The translations under genes were made by a program, and so were the position numbers. A DNA stretch of 64,000 nt from the NCBI RefSeq assembly GCF_014207135.1, contig NZ_JACHCC010000009.1, positions 124,001 through 188,000 on the forward strand. Direction: 5' to 3'. The notes under the pieces are model-generated. The model had not been told where the DNA came from. It did not search any database and was given only the letters and a program-made list of their open reading frames with translations. Position 1 is the stretch's first letter, and each line of letters begins with the position of its first letter. The stretch comes from Pedobacter cryoconitis (GTDB lineage: Bacteria; Bacteroidota; Bacteroidia; Sphingobacteriales; Sphingobacteriaceae). Positions 16,316 through 24,182 of the stretch are shown here, piece after piece.

Positions 16316-18196
16316 ATGAAACCTTTTTACAAATTATCCTGGGTAGCACTCTGCCTGCTCCTGGTTAGCTATTCTTCTTTCGCTCAAATCACCGACTCTG
16401 CCTATGTACGTGAGAATTACACCAAAATTGAAAGACAAATTCCTATGCGGGATGGGGTTAAGCTTTTCACTGCGATTTACATCCCTAAAAATAAAAATCA
16501 GAAGTATCCGTTTATGATTTCCCGTACACCGTATACGGTTTCCCCTTACGGTGAAGATCAATATAAAATGACTTTAGGCCCAAACCCTTTGTTTCTTAAA
16601 GAGGGATTCATTTTTGTTTATCAGGATGTACGTGGAAGATGGATGAGTGAAGGAGATTTTGTAGATGTACGTCCTCAGATTGATCATAAAAAGAGCAAAA
16701 AAGATATAGATGAAAGCTCAGACACATATGATACTATTGACTGGCTGCTTAAAAATATTCCGGATAATAATGGTAAGGCTGGTATCTATGGTATTTCTTA
16801 TCCTGGATTTTATTCTACTGCCGCCTTGCCTGGCGCTCACCCGGCCCTGAAAGCAGTTTCTCCACAAGCTCCGGTAACGGATTGGTTTTTAGGGGATGAT
16901 TTTCATCATAATGGTGCATTAATGCTGGCTGATGCTTTTAATTTTTATGTTGGATTTGGTGTCCCAAGGCCACATCCGATTACACCAGACAAAGGACCTA
17001 AAAGCTTTCACCCACCAATAAAAGATAATTACCGCTTCTTCCAGAGCATTGGTGCGCTGAAGAACGTCAAGCTCAAATACTTTGGGGATACGATCAAATT
17101 CTGGAATGATATGATGGCACATGGTACTTATGATTCTTTCTGGAAAAACATGAATATACGCCCGCATCTTACAGATATCAAACCAGCTGTTCTGGTTGTT
17201 GGTGGTTTCTTTGATGCTGAAGATGCATTCGGTGCTTTACATACCTACAAGGCAATTGAAACACAAAATCCAAAAGCAAAAAACAATCTGGTTATGGGGC
17301 CATGGTTTCACGGCGGATGGGAAAGATCAACAGGACACAGTTTCGGGGATATAGAATTTGGTCAGCCCACCAGTCTGTGGTTTCAGGAGAATGTGGAATT
17401 TCCATTTTTCATGCAATACCTGAAAGATAAAAAAGATGCTGGCCTGGCAGAAGCTACCATTTTTGTAACAGGAAGTAATGAATGGAAAAAATTTAGCAGC
17501 TGGCCTCCGAAAGACACAGAAGACCAGACTTTGTATTTACAGGAAAATGGAAAACTGAGTTTTAAATCACCTCAATCAGAAAATAGTTTTGATGAGTATG
17601 TAAGTGACCCTAATAATCCTGTTCCTTATCAACAGGGTATCCAGGAAAAAAGAACAAGAGAATACATGATCGACGATCAGCGTTTTGCAGCACGCAGACC
17701 AGATGTCAAAGTTTATCAGACTGATATTCTTACAGAGGATATTACGCTGACCGGGCCATTAGCTGCTAAACTTTCGGTATCGACTTCGGGTACAGATGCA
17801 GATTATATTGTTAAACTGATTGACGTGTATCCTGAAGATGAAGCTCAGCCTAGCCCTAATCCTAAAGGTATTATCATGGGTGGTTACGAAATGCTGGTAC
17901 GAGGAGAAGTCATGCGGGGTAAATTCCGCAACAGTTTTGAGCAGCCGGAAGCGTTCGTTCCTGGTCAGGTGACTAAAGTAAACTATAGTCTTCCTGATGT
18001 AGCGCATACTTTTAAAAAAGGACATAGAATTATGATCCAGGTACAAAACTCCTGGTTCCCACTGGTAGACCGCAATCCTCAGCGTTTCCTGGATATTTAC
18101 CATGCGGACGATCAGGACTTCCAAAAAGCCACGCACCGTATTTACCATGATAAAGTCAACACCTCATCTTTAACTGTCACCGTACTCAAACCATAA
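16316..18196 (+). CDS. CocE/NonD (S15) family serine hydrolase, secreted
   Basis: This 626-residue alpha/beta hydrolase has a signal peptide (residues 1-24, ending SSFAQ). The nucleophile elbow YGISYPGFYS contains S161. The acid is probably in GGFFDAEDA (around D300 or D303). The histidine is in MGPWFHGGW (H332). A C-terminal jelly-roll domain follows. The family includes X-Pro dipeptidyl peptidases, cocaine esterase and glutaryl-7-ACA acylases. The substrate is not clear, but a periplasmic peptidase or acyl-ester hydrolase is likely. The start at 16316 places the signal peptide at the N-terminus. The M1 peptidase begins 6 nt later, suggesting co-transcription and a peptide-utilisation role. 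Confidence 0.9.
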   Translation: MKPFYKLSWVALCLLLVSYSSFAQITDSAYVRENYTKIERQIPMRDGVKLFTAIYIPKNKNQKYPFMISRTPYTVSPYGEDQYKMTLGPNPLFLKEGFIFVYQDVRGRWMSEGDFVDVRPQIDHKKSKKDIDESSDTYDTIDWLLKNIPDNNGKAGIYGISYPGFYSTAALPGAHPALKAVSPQAPVTDWFLGDDFHHNGALMLADAFNFYVGFGVPRPHPITPDKGPKSFHPPIKDNYRFFQSIGALKNVKLKYFGDTIKFWNDMMAHGTYDSFWKNMNIRPHLTDIKPAVLVVGGFFDAEDAFGALHTYKAIETQNPKAKNNLVMGPWFHGGWERSTGHSFGDIEFGQPTSLWFQENVEFPFFMQYLKDKKDAGLAEATIFVTGSNEWKKFSSWPPKDTEDQTLYLQENGKLSFKSPQSENSFDEYVSDPNNPVPYQQGIQEKRTREYMIDDQRFAARRPDVKVYQTDILTEDITLTGPLAAKLSVSTSGTDADYIVKLIDVYPEDEAQPSPNPKGIIMGGYEMLVRGEVMRGKFRNSFEQPEAFVPGQVTKVNYSLPDVAHTFKKGHRIMIQVQNSWFPLVDRNPQRFLDIYHADDQDFQKATHRIYHDKVNTSSLTVTVLKP

Positions 18197-18202
18197 TCAA
18201 CG

Positions 18203-19858
18203 ATGAAACGAATATTTTTCAGTACCATTTTCCTCCTCTTTATACTGCTTCATGCGAATGCGCAGCTCCTACAGGGGCATCATAATTTTTCGCGTGCAGA
18301 TACTTTAAGAGGAATGCTGACGCCATTGCGTACCTGTTATGATATCAATTATTATCATCTTGATGTAAAGGTAGATATAGAAAACAAATCGATTACAGGA
18401 AGTAACGAATTCAATTTTACAGCGACAACTGATTTCAATAAACTTCAGTTTGATTTATTCAGCAATCTTAAAATTGAGAAGGTAATATACAAAGGGGCTG
18501 AACTACCTTTTAAAAGAGAATTTAATGCTGTATTTATCACCTTCCCTTCGCTGATCAAAAAAGGGTCAAAAGATAAATTCGAGGTCTACTATTCAGGAAA
18601 TCCGGTAATAGCCCGCAGACCTCCCTGGGATGGTGGTTTTATTTTCAGTAAAGATACAGCAGGAGATCCGTGGGTATCTGTTGCCTGCCAGGGGTTCGGA
18701 GCAAGTTCGTGGTGGCCAACCAAAGATCATCAGAGTGATGAGGTGGACAGTGTGCTAATCAGCATCAGCGTACCAAAAGATCTTCAGGAGGTCTCCAACG
18801 GAAGATTACGCAATGTGGTTGACAAACCGGACGGTTATAAACAATACAACTGGTTTGTCGCTAATCCGATCAATAACTATAATATCACTTTTTATATTGG
18901 AAAATATGCACACTGGACTGATCTTTATAAAGGCGAAGATGGCGATCTGACCTTAGATTACTGGTCTCTGAAAGCTGACAGTGCAAAAGCCAGACCACAC
19001 TGGGATGCAGATGTAAAACCAATGCTGAAAGCATTTGAACATTGGTTCGGTCCTTATCCTTTCTATAAGGATGGTTATAAACTCGTAGAAGCCCCTCATC
19101 TGGGTATGGAACACCAGAGTGCCGTAGCTTATGGAAATCAGTTTAAAATGGGCTATTTAGGATCAGATCTTTCGGGATCAGGCTGGGGATTAAAATTTGA
19201 TTTTATTACTATTCACGAAAGCGGTCATGAGTGGTTCGGTAATAATATCACTTCAAAAGACCTTGCTGATATGTGGATCCATGAAAGCTTCACCAATTAT
19301 TCGGAGGCTTTATTTGTTGAATTCTTCTATGGAAAAAAAGCATCGACTGAATATGTAACCGGTATCAGACATAAAATCCAGAATGACGTTCCGATCATCG
19401 GCAACTATGATGTCAACAGTGAGGGTTCGGGGGATATGTACTATAAAGGAGCGAACATGATCCATACTATCCGTCAGCTCATACAGGATGATGAAAAGTT
19501 CCGTCAGATTTTAAGAGGTCTGAATAAAACATTTTACCACCAGACAGTAACCACAGCACAGGTTGAGAACTATATCAGCAAAAAAAGCGGGCTAAAACTC
19601 AGCAAAATATTTGATCAGTATTTAAGGACAACACAAGTACCTGTCCTTAGTTACCAGCTTAAAGATGGAAAATTAACTTATCGCTGGACAGATGTAGTTA
19701 AAGGATTTGACATGCCGGTTAAAGTTTCTTTGAGCCCGGATACTTTTAGCTTTATTTATCCTACTGAGAACTGGAAAACGACTACAGTAAAAGGTATCAG
19801 TGAGAATGACTTTAAAGCAGATCCAAATTTTTACATCCTTGTGAAGAAGAGTAAATAA
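18203..19858 (+). CDS. M1 family zinc metallopeptidase, secreted
   Basis: This 551-residue protein has a signal peptide (residues 1-20, HANAQ). The zinc motif HESGHEWFGN is at 338-347 (H338, H342, base E339) with the third ligand E361 in WIHESFTNYSEA. The substrate-binding GxMEN loop appears as GMEHQS at 301-306, so the usual Asn is His here. M1 enzymes remove N-terminal residues from peptides. The protein is shorter than full-length aminopeptidase N and lacks the large C-terminal helical domain, as in many Bacteroidota M1 members. It follows the S15 hydrolase by 6 nt. Confidence 0.92.
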   Translation: MKRIFFSTIFLLFILLHANAQLLQGHHNFSRADTLRGMLTPLRTCYDINYYHLDVKVDIENKSITGSNEFNFTATTDFNKLQFDLFSNLKIEKVIYKGAELPFKREFNAVFITFPSLIKKGSKDKFEVYYSGNPVIARRPPWDGGFIFSKDTAGDPWVSVACQGFGASSWWPTKDHQSDEVDSVLISISVPKDLQEVSNGRLRNVVDKPDGYKQYNWFVANPINNYNITFYIGKYAHWTDLYKGEDGDLTLDYWSLKADSAKARPHWDADVKPMLKAFEHWFGPYPFYKDGYKLVEAPHLGMEHQSAVAYGNQFKMGYLGSDLSGSGWGLKFDFITIHESGHEWFGNNITSKDLADMWIHESFTNYSEALFVEFFYGKKASTEYVTGIRHKIQNDVPIIGNYDVNSEGSGDMYYKGANMIHTIRQLIQDDEKFRQILRGLNKTFYHQTVTTAQVENYISKKSGLKLSKIFDQYLRTTQVPVLSYQLKDGKLTYRWTDVVKGFDMPVKVSLSPDTFSFIYPTENWKTTTVKGISENDFKADPNFYILVKKSK

Positions 19859-19934
19859 TATTATCGTCTGATGCAACAAATTAGAATTTCAATGGTCTTA
19901 TAGAAAAATATACACCCCTAAAAACCTTATAACG

Positions 19935-20660
19935 ATGAAAAAAATAAATATTTTACTCATTCTGACTTTATTAACTTTTAGTTCCGCCCTTTATTCATTT
20001 ACGGCTGTTAAACACAGTACTTCTTTTGCTGAAGATGAAAGATCTGTTGGAAACTTCAAAGGAGTTGCTGCCGGCGGACCGTTGACTATAAAAATCACCT
20101 TGGGCAATAAAGAATCTGTTCGTTTTGAAGGTGACCAGGAAGCTATAGCCAATCTTACAGCCGAAGTGACTGACGGCATCCTTATCATTAAACCTAAAAC
20201 TAAATGGAATGACTGGTCAAGGAAATTCAACCGCGCACAGGTGACAGCTTATATTACGGCAAAAAAGATTACTTCACTAACTATGAGTGGATCGGGTAAT
20301 ATGGAAGTTGAGAATGCAATTAACACCGCCGATCTTTCTGCTACTTTAAGTGGTTCAGGAAGTATTACTGCAACAGCCAATGTTAAAAACTTCACAGGAG
20401 TAATCAGCGGTTCCGGAAATGTACGTTTAAGCGGAAAAGCAGATGTATCTAATATTACGCTTAGCGGATCAGGGAACTTCAAAGGAAAAAGCTTCACTGT
20501 AAATACACTATCAGCACAAATCAGTGGTTCGGCTGATATTGCAATTATTGCCAATAAAACTATTGATGCAGTAATCAGCGGTTCAGGAAATATTAGCTAT
20601 TCCGGAAATGCAACGGTTAAAAAAACCATTATCGGATCAGGTAGTGTAAGCAAAAACTAA
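19935..20660 (+). CDS. Head-GIN domain (DUF2807) envelope protein
   Basis: This 241-residue exported protein (signal peptide about 1-20) consists of a right-handed beta-helix-like head-GIN domain. The SGSGN-type turn motif recurs many times (SGSGNM, SGSGSI, SGSGNV, SGSGNF, SGSADI, SGSGNI, GSGSV). The fold is common in Bacteroidota envelope proteins, but the molecular role is unknown. It follows the two peptidases by 76 nt and may share their transcript or have its own promoter. It ends at a shared hairpin terminator. Confidence 0.85.
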   Translation: MKKINILLILTLLTFSSALYSFTAVKHSTSFAEDERSVGNFKGVAAGGPLTIKITLGNKESVRFEGDQEAIANLTAEVTDGILIIKPKTKWNDWSRKFNRAQVTAYITAKKITSLTMSGSGNMEVENAINTADLSATLSGSGSITATANVKNFTGVISGSGNVRLSGKADVSNITLSGSGNFKGKSFTVNTLSAQISGSADIAIIANKTIDAVISGSGNISYSGNATVKKTIIGSGSVSKN

Positions 20661-20679
20661 GCTTCAATCCAATTCATAT

Positions 20680-20716
20680 AAAAAATGGAGGTATCCAACA
20701 GATATCTCCATTTTTT
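20680..20716. terminator. Bidirectional terminator between convergent genes
   Basis: The stem AAAAAATGGAGGTATC / GATATCTCCATTTTTT has one G-T pair and a 5-nt loop. It lies 19 nt after the head-GIN stop and 15 nt before the stop of the convergent lipoprotein gene. Confidence 0.85.
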
Positions 20717-20731
20717 ATATTCTGCCGTTTT

Positions 20732-21733
20732 TTATAGTGGAAGATTAAAGATATGAATGGACTGATCCTTATAACTCTGTTCAGCTGGCTGATCTGATTT
20801 GGCTTTATCCGAAACAACCACAATCTGTTTATCATTAATAAAGGATACCCCTTCTATATTAGCATATAATACGCTATTTCCAGCACCAACCACCCCACTA
20901 CTATTCCCCCTTGGAAACTCATAAATTGTCCCTCCGGTAACAGACCAGTCAGTACTGCTTAAGGTACCAATCCATAACCTGGAATCCTGCTGCGAGGTAA
21001 CGGCTATTTTATTCCCTGAAACTGTAATATCAGAATAGTCAGTGAAACTCACTGAAGATGGTAAGGTTATTTCAGCAACTTTTTGCCACAGACTGCTTGT
21101 TTTCTTCAGTACAGGTATTTTACCTGTACCCTCCACTAATCCCAGGATGTAATCTTCTCCACCACGGAACACCCAGGCAATTCCTTCAAATGCTTTATTT
21201 TTATTTGCGGAGGTAAAGTAATAGTCTGCCCAAATACTTTTCTGATAAACCATACTCCCATTATACTCCCGTATGCGTGGCTGGTACTGATTGCCGTTGG
21301 CTACTGATTCCTCGACTACAAAAAAATTAGGAGTATTATTGTTATCATAAGTAATTCCTTCAAAATTCGAATCTCCGGATCCAGATCCGAGCAGGCTGTT
21401 TTCATTACTGTTTTCTGGCAGACTTTGTTTGATCTTTACGATCTGGTAACTATTGTCACAAGCTACATAAAAATAGCCATCTACAAACTGTACTCCGCTG
21501 GCTTCAAATTTATCTCCCTTATCATAACCTTTGATCAGTTTGTAGATTTTTGCTTCCGCAACCGGAGACCCCAGCACTTTTACTCCGCTGGTACTATTGA
21601 CGTTTAAAGAAGCTATTGAATTTCGGCCGCCTGAATAGCTGCCATCAGAATTGATATGATCATTTGCCTTATTGCAGGCAAAAAAACAAACTGCTACAAA
21701 AGCAGCACATACTGGTAATTGATACTTTTTCAT
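20732..21733 (-). CDS. Beta-propeller-like lipoprotein of unknown function
   Basis: This 333-residue protein has a lipoprotein signal (residues 1-20, ending FFAC with C20 as lipidated cysteine). The rest is mainly beta strands with repeated short blades (GVQFVDGYFYVACDN, FEGITYD, FEGIAWVF, IEGVSFINDKQIVVVSDK). This resembles SdiA-regulated or phytase-like esterase beta-propellers, but I cannot name a family with certainty. It is monocistronic, with a divergent neighbour region upstream. It probably sits on the outer membrane or the periplasmic face. The function is not known. Confidence 0.75.
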   Translation of the reverse strand: MKKYQLPVCAAFVAVCFFACNKANDHINSDGSYSGGRNSIASLNVNSTSGVKVLGSPVAEAKIYKLIKGYDKGDKFEASGVQFVDGYFYVACDNSYQIVKIKQSLPENSNENSLLGSGSGDSNFEGITYDNNNTPNFFVVEESVANGNQYQPRIREYNGSMVYQKSIWADYYFTSANKNKAFEGIAWVFRGGEDYILGLVEGTGKIPVLKKTSSLWQKVAEITLPSSVSFTDYSDITVSGNKIAVTSQQDSRLWIGTLSSTDWSVTGGTIYEFPRGNSSGVVGAGNSVLYANIEGVSFINDKQIVVVSDKAKSDQPAEQSYKDQSIHIFNLPL

Positions 21734-21838
21734 AATTCATAGGGTTTGCATTAAGATCCTCTATAAATCTGATAACTATATCTATTTTATATTACCTTTT
21801 TATTAAACAATCCTGACCAGTCGCATTGCCTTATAGAA

Positions 21839-21906
21839 CAAAAAAAGCTATATTTTAACAGCATCTTCTTACCTCACGGGCTAGGTAAATGCAGCTAAAA
21901 TATAGC
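21839..21906 (-). terminator. Nested hairpin terminator of the outer membrane protein gene
   Basis: A perfect 11-bp outer stem GCTATATTTTA / TAAAATATAGC (21847-21857, 21896-21906) encloses a second 6-bp hairpin TTACCT / AGGTAA. On the minus strand it is followed by a run of T. It lies 12 nt past the stop codon of the gene at 21919-22815. Confidence 0.75.
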
Positions 21907-21918
21907 CTGTATCTATTT

Positions 21919-22815
21919 TTAAAACTGATAACCTATCGCAAATAGATTTTCTACAAATTTGATCTCCTGACTGGCTTTGTCCAAATCATTTCTACCTGTT
22001 GTATGAATAGTTTTCAGCTTGGTCCAACCGACTTTAGTCGTATTCTGGAAATATAAATGTTTACTCACATAGAACTTTAATCCAGCCTCAGCAGAAAAAC
22101 CATAACCAGCAACATTCCAGTGGTTATTTCTTCCCTGACCAAATAAATGCGCATCCGTCCTTGGTACAATCATTCCACCGCCAATACCAGTCTCTAAAGT
22201 TAGTGAGGTCTGTCTGCTTCTGGCTACCCATATATCATCATAACGGGCGATTTCAATATTTGCATAGTTAAATCCATCGGTATGTTCATAGACCAGCATA
22301 TCTGATTTAACATCGATCATCTGACCATTATAAGTTCCGGCATAAGCTCCTGTAGGAACACCTGGGGTTGAAATTTCATCACCAATCACACCGGTAATAG
22401 CTACCTTTTGTGGAATGTCCACTACGTACTTCATGTGATCCCAGCCGATAGACACACTATAATTATCCGCGATGAAATAACCCGCACGAATGTTGTATTG
22501 CGGAGTGGTAATCTGACCCGGATTTAAATATTCCAGGCTTAACGGAGACTGTCTGTCACGTGCAACGACATTCTTCAGGGTAAAATCATAACCCGGGCCT
22601 TTGAAATTAATGTTGCTATTATCGTACCAGGAATGGTTATATCCCCAATGCACAAAGAAATCACCTTTTCTGGAGAAATCCCGCTTTACTTCATTACCAA
22701 ATATACTTTTCCCGATTTTAACCGGATTATCAGTTGTATTCGTAGTTGTATTTTCCTGTGCCTTGATTTTTTGACCAAAAACAAGAAATAATAATAATAA
22801 GTAGCTTTTTTTCAC
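21919..22815 (-). CDS. Outer membrane beta-barrel protein, unknown function
   Basis: This 298-residue exported protein has a signal peptide about residues 1-19 (MKKSYLLLLF..KIKAQ). The strands alternate hydrophobic and aromatic residues (GDFFVHWGYNHSWYDN, YNIRAGYFIADNYSVSIGWDHMKYVV, GFSAEAGLKFYVSKHLYFQN, FAIGYQF), ending in an aromatic residue as outer membrane barrels do. I recognise no named family. It is a single gene with a strong nested hairpin terminator behind it. A porin-like or structural role is possible but unproven. Confidence 0.75.
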   Translation of the reverse strand: MKKSYLLLLFLVFGQKIKAQENTTTNTTDNPVKIGKSIFGNEVKRDFSRKGDFFVHWGYNHSWYDNSNINFKGPGYDFTLKNVVARDRQSPLSLEYLNPGQITTPQYNIRAGYFIADNYSVSIGWDHMKYVVDIPQKVAITGVIGDEISTPGVPTGAYAGTYNGQMIDVKSDMLVYEHTDGFNYANIEIARYDDIWVARSRQTSLTLETGIGGGMIVPRTDAHLFGQGRNNHWNVAGYGFSAEAGLKFYVSKHLYFQNTTKVGWTKLKTIHTTGRNDLDKASQEIKFVENLFAIGYQF

Positions 22816-22889
22816 AGCGTAAAAGTAACGAAATGATATTAAAATCTAATTAAAATACAATAAAATGGCATAGGGCTGAATCTTGGGAC

Positions 22890-22923
22890 AAAAAAAAACC
22901 TGCTATCTGATGATAGCAGGTTT
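22890..22923 (-). terminator. Terminator of the sucA-sucB operon
   Basis: The perfect stem AAACCTGCTATC / GATAGCAGGTTT has a 4-nt loop and an A run that reads as T on the minus strand. It lies 18 nt beyond the sucB stop. Confidence 0.88.
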
Positions 22924-22941
22924 CTATATAGTTTAAACAGC

Positions 22942-24162
22942 TTAAACGCCTAATAATAAACGTGCTGGATCTTCCAATAATTGTTTTACCCTTACCAGGA
23001 AACCTACTGATTCTCTGCCATCAATGATTCTATGATCATAAGATAAGGCAAGATACATCATCGGGCGAACTACAACTTCACCTTTCTCTGCAATAGGGCG
23101 CTCAATAATATTGTGCATTCCTAAAATAGCAGATTGAGGGGCATTGATAATTGGTGTAGACATCATCGAACCAAATACACCACCGTTAGTGATTGTAAAT
23201 GTTCCGCCAGTCATTTCATCAATAGTCAATTTACTGTCTCTCGCTTTAGTTGCCAGTTCAATTACTGATTTTTCAATCTGAGCCAGGCTCAGGCTTTCTG
23301 CATTTCTGATAATCGGAACTACCAGTCCTTTAGGGGCAGAAACTGCGATAGAGATATCTACAAAATCGTTAAAAACAATAGCATCACCATCAATGCGTGC
23401 ATTAACAGCAGGGAAGTCTTTCATAGCCTCACAAACAGCTTTTGTAAAGAAGCTCATGAAACCTAATCCAACACCATATTTTTCTTTAAACTGATCTTTG
23501 TATTTTCCACGTAAGTCCATGATTGGCTTCATGTTCACTTCATTAAATGTAGTTAACATAGCCGTCTCATTTTTCACTGCCACTAAACGTTTAGCTACAG
23601 TTTTACGCAATGGAGACATTTTCTCTCTGCGTTCATTTCTAGCTCCTGCAACTGGTGCTGAAACTACTGCTGCTTTTTCCGGAGTTTTCGCTGCTGCAGG
23701 TTTCTCTGCTTTAAGCGCATCCTCTTTAGTGATTCTTCCATCAACACCAGAACCTTTAACAGCACTTGCGTCAACACCTTTTTCTGCCAGGATCTTACCT
23801 GCCGCCGGAGAAGGAGTTCCGGTTGCATAACTCTCGCCATTTCTTTCTGCTACAGGAGCAGCTGGCTGAGCATCATTAACAACCGCTTTTTCTGCTGCAG
23901 CTGGCGCCGCCGCTTTTGGAGCAGCTCCACTAGTTTCGATAGTACAAACTACAGCACCTATAGCCAGGGTATCACCTTCGTTCGCCACTGTTTTCAAAGT
24001 TCCGGCTTGCTCAGCAGTTAATTCAAAAGTTGCTTTATCAGACTCTAACTCAGCTATTACTTCATCCATTTCTACGGCATCACCATCATTCTTCACCCAA
24101 CGGGATAAAACAACTTCGGTAATTGATTCGCCTACTGGCGGAACTTTTATTTCTAGACTCAT
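22942..24162 (-). CDS. sucB: 2-oxoglutarate dehydrogenase E2, dihydrolipoyl succinyltransferase
   Basis: This 406-residue core subunit of the 2-oxoglutarate dehydrogenase complex transfers the succinyl group to CoA. Domain order: one lipoyl domain (residues 1-78, lipoylated K43 in LESDKATFE), an Ala/Pro-rich linker, the E1/E3-binding domain (PSPAAGKILAEKGVDASAVKG, about 117-137) and the catalytic domain with SYDHRIIDGRE at about 374-384 (H377, D381). The gene follows sucA by 20 nt and ends at a strong terminator. Together with lpdA elsewhere in the window it completes the complex. Confidence 0.95.
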   Translation of the reverse strand: MSLEIKVPPVGESITEVVLSRWVKNDGDAVEMDEVIAELESDKATFELTAEQAGTLKTVANEGDTLAIGAVVCTIETSGAAPKAAAPAAAEKAVVNDAQPAAPVAERNGESYATGTPSPAAGKILAEKGVDASAVKGSGVDGRITKEDALKAEKPAAAKTPEKAAVVSAPVAGARNERREKMSPLRKTVAKRLVAVKNETAMLTTFNEVNMKPIMDLRGKYKDQFKEKYGVGLGFMSFFTKAVCEAMKDFPAVNARIDGDAIVFNDFVDISIAVSAPKGLVVPIIRNAESLSLAQIEKSVIELATKARDSKLTIDEMTGGTFTITNGGVFGSMMSTPIINAPQSAILGMHNIIERPIAEKGEVVVRPMMYLALSYDHRIIDGRESVGFLVRVKQLLEDPARLLLGV

Positions 24163-24182
24163 AATTGATGTATTATATTTTT

